41,180 nt of DNA from positions 1 through 41,180 of the forward strand of contig JAAWBT010000003.1 of NCBI GenBank assembly GCA_022792835.1, given 5' to 3'. A program made the position numbers and the translations under genes. Position 1 is the first letter of the stretch; each line of letters opens with the position of its first letter. The notes beneath the pieces are model-generated. The model was given only the letters and a program-made list of their open reading frames with translations, was not told the DNA's origin and ran no database searches. Positions 1-8,080 of the stretch are shown piece by piece. The DNA comes from Lachnospiraceae bacterium. Its GTDB lineage: Bacteria > Bacillota > Clostridia > Lachnospirales > Lachnospiraceae.

Positions 1-1
1 A

Positions 2-154
2 CCTTCGGGCCAACTTGGCTCGAAGCTGGAGCATGTAATCATTACATTTCAGAAAAATGAAATACCGCTCTTTGGAAGAGCGGTAGAAGTTGTAGGTTGG
101 CAGTCCATTTTTATTGTAATCCTTTGTACACTGAAGCAAGAATACATCATGTAA
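2..154 (+). CDS. Possible 3' end of an unknown gene, cut by the window start
   Basis: A reading frame is open from the first bases of the window to a TAA at 152-154 (about 50 residues, no start inside the window). The translated stretch contains GKLEHV-like and LFGRAVEVVGWQ segments that read like folded protein, but I recognise no family. It overlaps the start of the next ORF in another frame, so at most one of the two may be read here. Support is only the open frame. Confidence 0.22.
   Translation, partial: PSGQLGSKLEHVIITFQKNEIPLFGRAVEVVGWQSIFIVILCTLKQEYIM
63..85. repeat. Perfect 10-bp hairpin
   Basis: TACCGCTCTT (63-72) and AAGAGCGGTA (76-85) are exact inverted repeats around a 3-base loop. 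No T-run follows on the plus strand, so it does not look like a finished terminator. It lies just ahead of the TTG start of the next ORF and inside the possible partial frame above. It could be an RNA structure or an end of a mobile sequence; function unknown. Confidence 0.5.
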
Positions 155-519
155 ATCCAAAAGAATTTATACTTGTAAAGCATACGAGAGAATGCATTGT
201 ACTGAATAAGGATTTAAAAAACCTTAAAGAGATTGAGAAAATCATTGAAAAGGTCATGCGGTCAAAATATCTGCCTGAAAAACTGTTAGACAGATTTGCG
301 AAATTGACAGACAGCGAATCGTCATATATTCTGCAAACATATTTCCTCGAATGGAGAGAAGAACTCAGAAAGAGGGAACTCAACAGACAAGCCTTATCTA
401 TGCTGAAATCCGCTAAATCGTTGCATATCAGTTGGAAAGTCAAGCGTAACAAACAGATTATCAAAGAACTTTTTGACATTGGATTTGGCATATATGAGAA
501 AAAGGGAGCCAAACAATGA
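97..519 (+). CDS. Hypothetical protein, AT-rich ORF
   Basis: A 140-residue frame with a TTG start. It is rich in Lys, Glu, Ile and Leu, apparently mostly alpha-helical, with no signal peptide, membrane segment or metal motif. I do not recognise a family. The start is uncertain: TTG at 97 has no convincing Shine-Dalgarno sequence. Base composition is much more AT-rich than the genes from 822 onward, which suggests separate origin, perhaps the edge of an acquired element. A long antisense frame covers the same bases but has no better features. Confidence 0.5.
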   Translation: MAVHFYCNPLYTEARIHHVNPKEFILVKHTRECIVLNKDLKNLKEIEKIIEKVMRSKYLPEKLLDRFAKLTDSESSYILQTYFLEWREELRKRELNRQALSMLKSAKSLHISWKVKRNKQIIKELFDIGFGIYEKKGAKQ

Positions 520-767
520 AGATAAAGAAAACATAATATCTGCAATCAATAATTATTCTGATACATCCATTTTTGTAATGATACGTTTAAACGTAAATAG
601 TCGAACTATACAAACATCTTCTTCCAAAATTTAAAGACATTGACTGCATTATCTATAATCATACCAATATTTCCTATAAATATCAAAACTGCTATCCTCT
701 TACTTTGGGTAACGGTCTTTTTATGCTTAATATTTGTGTGTTACTTGTGTGCTATGTGGCAAAATTA
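520..767. other. AT-rich non-coding stretch
   Basis: About 250 bases with short A/T runs and many stops in all frames. I see no gene, tRNA or clear promoter here. Confidence 0.5.
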
Positions 768-804
768 AGGGCTTCCGCTGACAACTCACATCAACGGAAG
801 CCCT
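768..804 (-). terminator. Intrinsic terminator of the GGGtGRT operon
   Basis: A perfect 10-bp inverted repeat, AGGGCTTCCG (768-777) with CGGAAGCCCT (795-804), and a 17-base loop. Read on the minus strand it is followed by TTAATTTTG. It lies 18 bases past the stop of the minus-strand gene ending at 822. Confidence 0.75.
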
Positions 805-821
805 TATAAATACGCTATTTC

Positions 822-1832
822 TTAGAACTTACCTTCCTTGGCCGCTTCCTCGATGGAGACAGCCACAGCCACAGTCATGCCAACCATGGGATTGTTGCCA
901 GCGCCGATGAGACCCATCATCTCTACGTGAGCGGGCACGGAGGAGGAGCCTGCAAACTGGGCGTCAGAGTGCATACGGCCCAGAGTATCGGTCATGCCGT
1001 AGGACGCAGGACCTGCCGCCATGTTGTCCGGATGGAGGGTACGGCCGGTACCTCCGCCAGAGGCAACAGAGAAGTACTTCTTGCCCGCTTCGTTCCGCTC
1101 TTTCTTGTAGGTTCCTGCCACGGGATGCTGGAATCTGGTGGGATTCGTGGAGTTTCCGGTGATGGAAACATCTACAGCCTCTTTCCACATGATGGCCACA
1201 CCCTCCGGCACACTGTTGGCGCCGTAGCAGTTCACCTTCGCCCGCAGTCCCTCGGAATAAGATTTGCGGAACACTTCTTTTACCTCATTGGTATAAGGAT
1301 TGTACTCTGTCTCAACATAAGTAAAGCCGTTGATCCGGGAAATGATCTGAGCTGCATCTTTGCCAAGCCCGTTTAAAATCACGCGGAGCGGTTTCTGACG
1401 GACCTTGTTGGCCTTCTCTGCGATACCGATGGCGCCTTCTGCCGCCGCAAAAGACTCATGACCAGCCAGGAAGCAGAAGCACTCTGTCTCTTCTTCCAAA
1501 AGCATCTTGCCCAGGTTTCCATGCCCTAAGCCCACCTTACGGGTATCAGCTACAGAACCGGGGATACAGAATGCCTGAAGGCCCTCTCCAATGGCAGCCG
1601 CAGCGTCGGCAGCCTTCTTGCAGCCCTTCTTGATGGCAATGGCCGCACCTACAGTGTAAGCCCATTTCGCATTCTCAAAGCAGATGGGCTGAATCCCCTC
1701 TACCATTTTATATACATCAAGGCCGGCTGCCTTTGTAATCTCGCCTGCCTCTTCAATGGAACCAATTCCATACTCCTTTAAAACAGCAAGAATCTGTTTC
1801 TCTCTTCTCTCATATGATTCAAATAAAGCCAT
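822..1832 (-). CDS. GGGtGRT family protein
   Basis: A 336-residue soluble protein of the family named after its motif, seen here as GGGTGRT at residues 259-265 and followed by LHPDN. The biochemical role is not established. The family is found in anaerobes, usually beside a NifU-like Fe-S scaffold gene, exactly as here: the upstream gene (1886-2578) is on the same strand 53 bases away. Several conserved-looking cysteines (about 51, 89, 118, 120, 202) and Gly-rich stretches are visible. The ATG is preceded by a clear AGGAGG-type site. The co-occurrence suggests a role tied to an Fe-S cofactor or ligand; that is inference. Confidence 0.9.
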   Translation of the reverse strand: MALFESYERREKQILAVLKEYGIGSIEEAGEITKAAGLDVYKMVEGIQPICFENAKWAYTVGAAIAIKKGCKKAADAAAAIGEGLQAFCIPGSVADTRKVGLGHGNLGKMLLEEETECFCFLAGHESFAAAEGAIGIAEKANKVRQKPLRVILNGLGKDAAQIISRINGFTYVETEYNPYTNEVKEVFRKSYSEGLRAKVNCYGANSVPEGVAIMWKEAVDVSITGNSTNPTRFQHPVAGTYKKERNEAGKKYFSVASGGGTGRTLHPDNMAAGPASYGMTDTLGRMHSDAQFAGSSSVPAHVEMMGLIGAGNNPMVGMTVAVAVSIEEAAKEGKF

Positions 1833-1885
1833 TTTATACGATTCCTCCTAATCTATGTATCGTTCGCTCTCACTTCCTGATGCAA

Positions 1886-2578
1886 TTATTCCTGTCTGGG
1901 GTCGATGATCTTCACTGCATCATCCACACGGCCATATTGTCCTTTTGCCTTCTCCCATGCGGTGTTGGGGTCATCCCCCTTCTTGATGAAGTCTGTCATC
2001 TTTCCAAGACTTACAAACTGATAGCCGATAATCTGATCGTCGGCATCTAAGGCAATGCCCGTCACATAGCCTTCTGCCATCTCCAGATAACGAGGTCCCT
2101 TTTTCAGCGTACCATACATGGTACCCACCTGAGAGCGGAGTCCTTTTCCAAGATCCTCAAGACCGGCGCCGATGGGAAGCCCATCCTCAGAAAAAGCGCT
2201 CTGGCTTCTGCCATATACAATCTGAAGGAACAGCTCTCTCATGGCCGTATTGATGGCATCACATACCAAGTCAGTATTTAACGCTTCCAAAACAGTCCTT
2301 CCGGGAAGGATCTCAGAGGCCATTGCAGCGGAATGGGTCATACCGGAACATCCGATGGTTTCCACCAGAGCCTCCTGAATGATTCCCTCCTTGACATTCA
2401 GAGTCAGCTTACAGGCGCCCTGCTGAGGGGCACACCAGCCGATGCCGTGAGTAAGGCCGGAAATATCAGAAACTTCCTTGGCCTGTACCCATTTGGCTTC
2501 CTCAGGAATAGGAGCAGCGCCATGGGCCACGCCCTGGGCTACTGTACACATTTTCTCTACTTCATGTGAATAAATCAT
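1886..2578 (-). CDS. NifU-like iron-sulfur cluster assembly scaffold protein
   Basis: A 230-residue protein resembling the N-terminal NifU/IscU fold. It has a cysteine in GWCAPQ (C49), one at C56, the conserved GCSGM segment (C77) and C106 in the helix, the spacing expected for cluster ligands. Scaffold proteins of this fold assemble Fe-S clusters before transfer to targets. It is the first gene of a two-gene operon with the GGGtGRT protein. It is longer than plain NifU-N domains (about 125-150 residues), with a C-terminal extension of about 80 residues that I cannot assign. A good RBS (AAAGGAG) precedes the ATG. The divergent pfkB-family gene starts about 250 bases away, so the gap at 2579-2831 should hold promoters in both directions; I see AT-rich sequence but no confident boxes. 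Confidence 0.85.
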   Translation of the reverse strand: MIYSHEVEKMCTVAQGVAHGAAPIPEEAKWVQAKEVSDISGLTHGIGWCAPQQGACKLTLNVKEGIIQEALVETIGCSGMTHSAAMASEILPGRTVLEALNTDLVCDAINTAMRELFLQIVYGRSQSAFSEDGLPIGAGLEDLGKGLRSQVGTMYGTLKKGPRYLEMAEGYVTGIALDADDQIIGYQFVSLGKMTDFIKKGDDPNTAWEKAKGQYGRVDDAVKIIDPRQE

Positions 2579-2831
2579 GTTAAGACTCCTTTCAGAATAT
2601 AAATATTCAATTACATACTCTGTCTTATTTTCTCACAAAATGACAAGTTCGTCCAGATGTTTTTTTCTAAAATTTTCATCGGATTCCGACGGAAACGAAC
2701 AGGCTATGGCTGCCCTTGTCTTTTTTTAATTTGTATTAAATTTGTATAAAACAGGAAGTTATGCTTCCCCATTTTTGTGAAATGTGTTAAAATAAAAACA
2801 AAGGATTTTCGGACAAGCTTTGGAGGTAGGT

Positions 2832-3770
2832 ATGATTATTACAGTCACAATGAATCCGGCCATTGACAAGACTCTGGATGTGGAAAATTTCACCGGCGGC
2901 GCCGTCCACCGAGTCACCAAAGTCATCCAGGATGCCGGAGGAAAAGGCATCAATGTTTCCAAAACCATTCAGGCCCTGGGCGGTGAGACCATTGCCACCG
3001 GTTTTCTAGGAGGAAGCGCCGGAAAAACGATCGAACATGCCCTGAACCAGTTAGAAATCTATCATCAGTTCGTCCATATTGAAGGGGAGACCCGAACCAA
3101 TGTAAAGGTTGTGGATGTGACAAAGGCAGGCTTCGTGACGGAATTCAATGAACCCGGCCCCACAGTCACCTCTAAAGACATCCAAAAACTGGCCAAGACT
3201 CTGGAAGCTTATGCAGGTCCCTCTTCTATTTTTGTATTTTCCGGCAGTGTACCTGCTACGGTTGACAGAGACATTTATGGCTATTTTACCAGAAAATTAA
3301 AAAAACGTCAGGCCACCGTCTTTGTGGACGCTTCCGGTGAGCTGTTTGCTGAAGCCGTCAAGGCAAAACCTTATCTGGTAAAGCCAAATGCATGCGAGAT
3401 CGCAGATTATTTTGGTCTGGGGGATGAGGCCAGCGAAGCGACCCTGGCCGATCTGGGACTTGAGCTTTTGCACAGAGGCATCCATACCATAGCCATCTCC
3501 CGCGGGCAGAAAGGGGCTCTTTTCGTCACCCATGACGCAAAATGTTTTAAGGCAAACGGAATCCAGGTACAGGCCCACTCTACTGTAGGGGCCGGAGATG
3601 CCATGGTGGCTGCCCTGGCCCATGGCCTGGACAATGATATTCCCTTTATGGACTGCGCAAAGCTTTCCATTGCCGCTTCGGCAGGCGCCTGTACCACCCT
3701 TGGCACCAAGCCCCCTGTAGGCGCCCTGGTAGAAGAGCTGGTGAAAGAAGTGTCAGTTACGCCCCTCTAA
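2832..3770 (+). CDS. PfkB-family kinase, 1-phosphofructokinase or tagatose-6-phosphate kinase type
   Basis: A 312-residue ribokinase-fold kinase that phosphorylates a sugar phosphate with ATP. Visible features are the N-terminal VTMNPAIDKTL typical of FruK/LacC, the GGKGINVS sugar-binding loop near residue 40, and the C-terminal PfkB signature STVGAGDAMVAAL, whose Asp is the catalytic base. I placed the start at ATG 2832 because GGAGG (2822-2826) lies 5 bases upstream; the TTG at 2820 overlaps that site. No PTS or aldolase gene is adjacent, so fructose-1-P and tagatose-6-P cannot be separated. It is transcribed alone and converges on gpmI. Confidence 0.88.
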   Translation: MIITVTMNPAIDKTLDVENFTGGAVHRVTKVIQDAGGKGINVSKTIQALGGETIATGFLGGSAGKTIEHALNQLEIYHQFVHIEGETRTNVKVVDVTKAGFVTEFNEPGPTVTSKDIQKLAKTLEAYAGPSSIFVFSGSVPATVDRDIYGYFTRKLKKRQATVFVDASGELFAEAVKAKPYLVKPNACEIADYFGLGDEASEATLADLGLELLHRGIHTIAISRGQKGALFVTHDAKCFKANGIQVQAHSTVGAGDAMVAALAHGLDNDIPFMDCAKLSIAASAGACTTLGTKPPVGALVEELVKEVSVTPL

Positions 3771-3785
3771 TATGCCAGACAAAAA

Positions 3786-3827
3786 GAAGAGAAGCGTCCG
3801 CTATCCAGCCAAGACACGCTTCTCTTC
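3786..3827. terminator. Terminator between convergent kinase and gpmI genes
   Basis: A perfect 12-bp inverted repeat: GAAGAGAAGCGT (3786-3797) and ACGCTTCTCTTC (3816-3827). On the minus strand it is followed by CTTTTTG, serving gpmI. On the plus strand the tail is weaker (CTGATTTT), so it may also serve the kinase gene. Confidence 0.75.
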
Positions 3828-3840
3828 CTGATTTTGCCGT

Positions 3841-5382
3841 TTACTTCCGTACCAACAGCGACTTTCCGCTCATTTCTTTCGGCTGCTCCATACCCATCAT
3901 CTCTATAAGGGTCGGGGCGATATCCGCCAGGCAGCCGCCCTCTCTCAACGTATAATCTCTGTCATAGTTGACCAGAATGAAGGGCACCGGGTTGGTGGTG
4001 TGTGCTGTAAAGCTTCCACCGTGGACATAGTCCACAAGCTGCTCTGCATTTCCGTGGTCTGCGCAGATAAACATCTGGCCGCCCACTTCCTTGACTGCCA
4101 CCACAGCCCTTCCCACGCAAGCATCCACTGCCTCCACTGCCTGGATGGCTGCTGCCTCCACGCCAGTGTGGCCTACCATATCGGGATTTGCAAAATTAAT
4201 AATAATCACGTCATATTTGCCAGACTGAATGGCCTCAACCAGCTTGTCGCAGACCTCATAGGCGCTCATTTCCGGTTTCAGATCATAGGTCGCCACCTTG
4301 GGAGACTTGACCAAAATACGGTCCTCGCCCGGGTTAGGCTCCTCCACACCGCCGTTAAAGAAGAAGGTCACATGGGCATATTTTTCTGTCTCGGCGATCC
4401 TGGCCTGAGTCATACCGTGGGCCGCCAGAAACTCCCCGAAGGTATTGGTGATCTCCACCTTATGGAAAGCCACCAGTTTATTGGGAATGGTCACGTCATA
4501 CTCTGTAAAGCACACATAGGTAGTCTTTACCCGCTCCCCCCGATCAAAACCGTCAAACTCGTCGGCGCAAAATACTCTGGTCAGCTCTCTTGCCCGGTCG
4601 GGGCGGAAGTTGTAGAAAATAATGGAATCGCCGTCCTGGATCGTCGCCACTGGAGCGCCGTTCTCTGCGACCACTGTGGGCACCACGAACTCGTCATTCA
4701 CTCCTTCGTCATAGGATGCCTGAATAAGCTCCACCGGGTCAGCCGCAGTCTTTCCCTCTCCCTTTGTAAGTGCCCTGTAAGCCAACTCCACCCGATCCCA
4801 GCGGTTATCCCGGTCCATGGCATAGTAACGCCCGCTCACAGAGGCCACTCTGCCGACGCCGATCTCCTTCATCTTCTCTACCAGTTCGGCCACATATTCC
4901 TTGCCGGAGGTGGGAGGGGTATCACGACCGTCTAAAAAGCAGTGGACATAGACTTTTGTAAGCCCTTCTCTCTTTGCCAGCTCCAAAAGTCCGTAAATAT
5001 GGGTATTATGGCTGTGAACGCCGCCGTCGGACACCAAGCCGTACAGATGAAGGGCGGAGTCGTTCTTTTTACAGTTTGCCACAGCCTCTTTAAACGCTTC
5101 GTTTTTAAAGAAATCCCCATCCTGGATCTCTTTGGTGATCCTGGTAAGCTCCTGATACACGATGCGCCCTGCACCCATATTCAGATGGCCCACCTCGGAA
5201 TTTCCCATCTGCCCCTCAGGAAGCCCAACGGCCATGCCGCTGGCATTTCCCCTCACAAAAGGGCAGTTGGCCATCAGCTTATCCATAACTGGAGTTTTCG
5301 CCTCATAAACAGCATTTCCGTCATGCCTCTCATTGAGGCCGTAACCGTCGAGGATCATCAGCACTGTAGGTTTTTTACTCAT
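3841..5382 (-). CDS. gpmI: 2,3-bisphosphoglycerate-independent phosphoglycerate mutase
   Basis: A 513-residue enzyme of full family length that interconverts 3- and 2-phosphoglycerate in glycolysis through a phosphoserine intermediate with two Mn ions. The N-terminal ILDGYG metal motif and the nucleophile Ser62 in QMGNSEVGH are present. The C-terminal metal sites are seen in ADHGNAEQ and HTTNPVPF. An AAGGAG site precedes the ATG. Housekeeping gene; no unusual features. Confidence 0.97.
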   Translation of the reverse strand: MSKKPTVLMILDGYGLNERHDGNAVYEAKTPVMDKLMANCPFVRGNASGMAVGLPEGQMGNSEVGHLNMGAGRIVYQELTRITKEIQDGDFFKNEAFKEAVANCKKNDSALHLYGLVSDGGVHSHNTHIYGLLELAKREGLTKVYVHCFLDGRDTPPTSGKEYVAELVEKMKEIGVGRVASVSGRYYAMDRDNRWDRVELAYRALTKGEGKTAADPVELIQASYDEGVNDEFVVPTVVAENGAPVATIQDGDSIIFYNFRPDRARELTRVFCADEFDGFDRGERVKTTYVCFTEYDVTIPNKLVAFHKVEITNTFGEFLAAHGMTQARIAETEKYAHVTFFFNGGVEEPNPGEDRILVKSPKVATYDLKPEMSAYEVCDKLVEAIQSGKYDVIIINFANPDMVGHTGVEAAAIQAVEAVDACVGRAVVAVKEVGGQMFICADHGNAEQLVDYVHGGSFTAHTTNPVPFILVNYDRDYTLREGGCLADIAPTLIEMMGMEQPKEMSGKSLLVRK

Positions 5383-5502
5383 TGTCGTTCTCCTTCAATA
5401 ATCATCCATTGACAGATCAAATCATTTTTCTTCCAATTCTGAATTGTACCCTATTTTTGCCCGCTGTGCAAGACCCCCGGTAAAATTCTCACACTTTAAA
5501 TC

Positions 5503-6255
5503 CTATTCTGTAATTGCCCACACTCTGGCCGGAAATCCTGTAGCCCCTTCGATTCTGGGATAGGAGACCATAACCACTGCTCCGGCAGGCGCCACCTGAT
5601 CCAGATTGGTAAGTACCTCTACCTGCAGCTTCCCTTTATCCAGCACATACCGCTCACAGGCTAAATCTCCTGCTGCAGCCGCTTCCTCCGACGCGTCTGT
5701 GTCCAGAGTCTCATGTCCGTTGGCTGCAGCATTCCGTTTCTCATAGATATACTTCAGCGCCTCCATGGACCATCCCGGAAAATTCTCCCCGCCGTCTGTG
5801 TCCACACCGGAGAGGGCATCCATATCCGGCCATCTCGAAGACCAATCTGTGCGCAGTGCCACAAAAGCCCCATCGGGGATCTGGCCATATTTTTCTTCAT
5901 ACTCCCGGATATCCTCTGCCGTAACCACATAGGTTGGATTCTTTTTCACCTTCTCTGACACATCCACCACACACAGCGGAAAGATCAAATCTTTCACGCC
6001 ATAATGCTCCGACAGTTCCCGGCCTTTCACGAAATGTCCCGGAAAGTCAATGTGAGTACCAAACTGGCCCGGAAATTTAAAGGTCTGGATCAGGCAGTCC
6101 AACATCTCATTCCCCCAATCAAAGCAGGTGGTCCCAAGCTCCACCGCCCCTTCTGGAATTCCTGCCCAGTATGGACTGTCGTTGTTCAGAGAATGAGAAA
6201 GTTCCACCCAGCGGTATTTCTTCGCCTCTTTTAATGCTTCCCACAACTTGTACAA
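5503..6255 (-). CDS. Cyclase-family metal-dependent hydrolase (kynurenine formamidase-like)
   Basis: A 250-residue protein of the cyclase / KynB-like family. It carries the signature GTHIDFPGHF (H68, D70, H74), whose His and Asp residues bind zinc or manganese, and an N-terminal VELSHSLNNDSP segment typical of the family. Members hydrolyse amides, lactones or related bonds; the substrate here is unknown. The start is TTG at 6255, chosen because AAAGGAGG lies 8 bases upstream. An unusual Ala/Glu/Asp-rich insert lies around residues 175-195. It follows the BMC operon on the same strand, but decayed sequence and a hairpin separate them, so membership of that operon is doubtful. Confidence 0.85.
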   Translation of the reverse strand: MYKLWEALKEAKKYRWVELSHSLNNDSPYWAGIPEGAVELGTTCFDWGNEMLDCLIQTFKFPGQFGTHIDFPGHFVKGRELSEHYGVKDLIFPLCVVDVSEKVKKNPTYVVTAEDIREYEEKYGQIPDGAFVALRTDWSSRWPDMDALSGVDTDGGENFPGWSMEALKYIYEKRNAAANGHETLDTDASEEAAAAGDLACERYVLDKGKLQVEVLTNLDQVAPAGAVVMVSYPRIEGATGFPARVWAITE

Positions 6256-6269
6256 AATGTATTCCTCCT

Positions 6270-6455
6270 TTACCTAACTTTAGTATTTCCCGCCTCTTCT
6301 TTCCATACATTATAGCCTGGTTTCAGAATGAAAGCAATGATGTTCCCCTTTAAATATTCATACCTTATTGGCTTCATCAGATGATCTGTTATACTACATA
6401 CAACACAGGCGCCGCGGTTCAGGACATATAGGTCCTTATCAAGCGGCAGTACCAT
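6270..6455 (-). pseudogene. Possible relic of a Crp/Fnr-type cNMP-binding domain
   Basis: A 61-residue frame whose sequence (DLYVLNRGACVV ... YEYLKGNIIAF) loosely follows the strand-loop pattern of a Crp-family N-terminal domain (LYxLxxG ... YLxxGDII). The rest of such a protein, including the helix-turn-helix, is absent. It abuts the ftsH relic on the other strand and stops just before the cyclase RBS. Weak by-eye similarity only; it may be noise. Confidence 0.2.
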
Positions 6456-6458
6456 CGG

Positions 6459-6650
6459 ATGGGCGCTTCCAAAGTCCGCGACCTGTTCAAGCTTCCTGAC
6501 CTTCTGGGCCGGGAATCCATCTTAAAAGTCCATGCCAGAGTGATCAATGAAGCTGCTCTCCGACAAGGAAAAGCTGACTGTCCCCTATCATGAGATCAAA
6601 CACACCCGGCGGCGGCCCTGCTGGAAACCTCTGCCCCCCTCACCAAGAAT
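6459..6650 (+). pseudogene. ftsH: Decayed fragment of ftsH (AAA+ membrane protease)
   Basis: Several conserved FtsH segments follow each other in the right order but with the intervening sequence lost. Starting at ATG 6459 the frame reads MGASKVRDLFK (after Walker A), then directly LPDLLGRESILKVHAR (sensor-2 region), then VINEAAL. After a frame change it reads LSDKEKLTVPYHEIKH, the zinc-protease helix with HEIGH altered to HEIKH. After another frame change comes AALLETSAPLTK. Normal FtsH has roughly 80-100 residues between some of these blocks. Walker A, Walker B and the C-terminal domain are missing, so this cannot be a working protease. The parent copy is not in this window. Confidence 0.75.
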
Positions 6651-6772
6651 GAGGCATTTGGTATGGAAATCCTCAATTTCCCTTGAGTTTCCGCATTTTT
6701 ATTGTTGTAGGAAATACAGCCAAAAAGCGGTTCTTTGTTTAAAGCGTCTGATAAAGTCTACACCCATGCAAA

Positions 6773-6804
6773 CAGGAGGCAAATGAGTCATCACTCGCCT
6801 CCTG
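6773..6804 (-). terminator. Hairpin after the BMC/sugar operon
   Basis: CAGGAGGC (6773-6780) pairs exactly with GCCTCCTG (6797-6804), and GAGT/ACTC in the loop can pair as well. It lies 27 bases past the stop of the last gene of the long minus-strand array (6831). The T-run after it is short (TTTGC), so efficiency as a terminator is uncertain. Confidence 0.5.
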
Positions 6805-6830
6805 CCCGCTTCTTTTCTGTAAATTATTAA

Positions 6831-7325
6831 TTATCTTACTTCCAGCTTCCCATATCCTTCTACCGCGCTCACATGCCGGTATTCCGGATGGATATGTACT
6901 GCCTGCACCTCGGCCAGAAACATGATATGATCCTGGACCGGTGTGACCTGGACCACCTTACACTCCAGGGCTGCCTGGCTCTTTGCCACAAGTTTTGCCG
7001 AAATGGTATCTGCCTCTTCAAGTTCAATGCCGAATTCCTTCGGTTTATCCGTAGTTCTTCCAGTACAGGTTCCACATTTGAATGCAGCCTGTGCGATGCT
7101 TTCATCCGGAAGGCAGAGGCCAAATTCCCCGTTTTTCTGGAGCAGTTCTCCGGTATAGCCCTTGCTGCTCACAAAAATGACAATGGTCGGCACCGGTTTA
7201 TTGGCCCCGTGGGTCCACCAGGACAAGGCCATGACGTTGGTTGAGCCGTCTTCTTTCTGGCTGGTGACCAGTGCAAAGGGATTCGGTGAACTGGCTTTCT
7301 GAAATTTTCCGATTTCTACTGACAT
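6831..7325 (-). CDS. Flavin reductase-like FMN-binding protein
   Basis: A 164-residue protein of the flavin reductase / split-barrel flavoprotein family. Evidence is the N-terminal SSPNPFALVTSQKEDGSTNV-type strand, the ALSWWTHGANKPVPTIVIFV core and the GEFGLCLPDES segment. Such proteins bind FMN and reduce flavin or act as electron-transfer or redox enzymes. Start ATG 7325 is chosen over an upstream frame extension because AGGAGG sits 5 bases before it. It is the last gene of the long minus-strand array, 32 bases after the barrel protein. Its place there suggests a redox role in the same pathway, but the substrate cannot be told. Confidence 0.82.
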   Translation of the reverse strand: MSVEIGKFQKASSPNPFALVTSQKEDGSTNVMALSWWTHGANKPVPTIVIFVSSKGYTGELLQKNGEFGLCLPDESIAQAAFKCGTCTGRTTDKPKEFGIELEEADTISAKLVAKSQAALECKVVQVTPVQDHIMFLAEVQAVHIHPEYRHVSAVEGYGKLEVR

Positions 7326-7357
7326 AGGTTCCTCCTGAGAATGGTACACAACAATGG

Positions 7358-8035
7358 TTACTTATTCATATATTCTACCACTGTTTTGATCTGATCTGCA
7401 AAGGATCCTTCACAGAATTTTTTCTCAAAGAAGGCTCCGCCGATGGTGAATGCCCATGCCCCGGTCGCTTTCACCTCGTCCAGCCTCTGGAAGCTTGCCA
7501 CAGAACCAGCCAGGCATACGTCGCCCCGTACATGCTCCACGAACTCGGCATTTAATTTGACCGGATCACCGGTATAGCGGTATCCCAGAAGATCAAAGCC
7601 CTTGATCCCTCTCGTATCCACCAGGTTGTTGGCCTCTTCGATCATTCCCTCAATGGTCCCCTCCAGGACACTGGGCCTTCCGCTGATCTGCCCCACAAAT
7701 GGCATATAGACCATCCCGGCATCCTCGGCAGCTTTCTGCACAGACTCAAAATACATGGTTCCCATCAAGATGTCAAACCCGCACCTTGCGCCGATCTTCG
7801 CGCCTTCCACACATTCTTCTTCTGTGTAAGCCACAACCTCAAGAAATATCTTCTTTCCGGCAGCTTTCATCTTCTGCACCAGGATCTTCATCTGGTCCTC
7901 CGGAAGTCCCACTTCCTTAAAGCCCCAGAACTTGGCCGGTGCGTCCTTTGCAGACTCAAATACTTCGATTGCATTTTCCACTGTCTTATCATGCCATGTG
8001 AGCATGACGATCAATTCCGGAATCCTCTTTCCCAT
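7358..8035 (-). CDS. Uncharacterised (beta/alpha)-barrel protein
   Basis: A 225-residue soluble protein with regular alternation of short hydrophobic strands and helices: IPELIVML, FWGFKEVGL, KKIFLEVVAY, FDILMGTMYF, KGFDLLGYR, DVCLAGSVAS, AWAFTIGGA. The C-terminal AGSVAS ... FTIGGAFF pattern resembles the phosphate-binding loops of HisA/TrpC/ThiE-type TIM barrels. I cannot assign a family with confidence. Length and fold would suit a sugar-phosphate isomerase, epimerase or aldolase. It lies between the ABC solute-binding gene and the flavin reductase with gaps of 45 and 32 bases, in the same operon, so a step in catabolism of the imported sugar is likely. An RBS (AAGGAGA) precedes the ATG. 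Confidence 0.7.
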   Translation of the reverse strand: MGKRIPELIVMLTWHDKTVENAIEVFESAKDAPAKFWGFKEVGLPEDQMKILVQKMKAAGKKIFLEVVAYTEEECVEGAKIGARCGFDILMGTMYFESVQKAAEDAGMVYMPFVGQISGRPSVLEGTIEGMIEEANNLVDTRGIKGFDLLGYRYTGDPVKLNAEFVEHVRGDVCLAGSVASFQRLDEVKATGAWAFTIGGAFFEKKFCEGSFADQIKTVVEYMNK

Positions 8036-8080
8036 GCTGTCTGTCTCCTTTAAATTTTAAAATGTTGATGGTTGTTTTCC

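Noticed and set aside
4000..4935. Plus-strand ORF of 311 codons inside gpmI
   Set aside because: Antisense shadow of a highly conserved housekeeping gene, with no RBS and a His/Cys/Leu-rich random-looking product.
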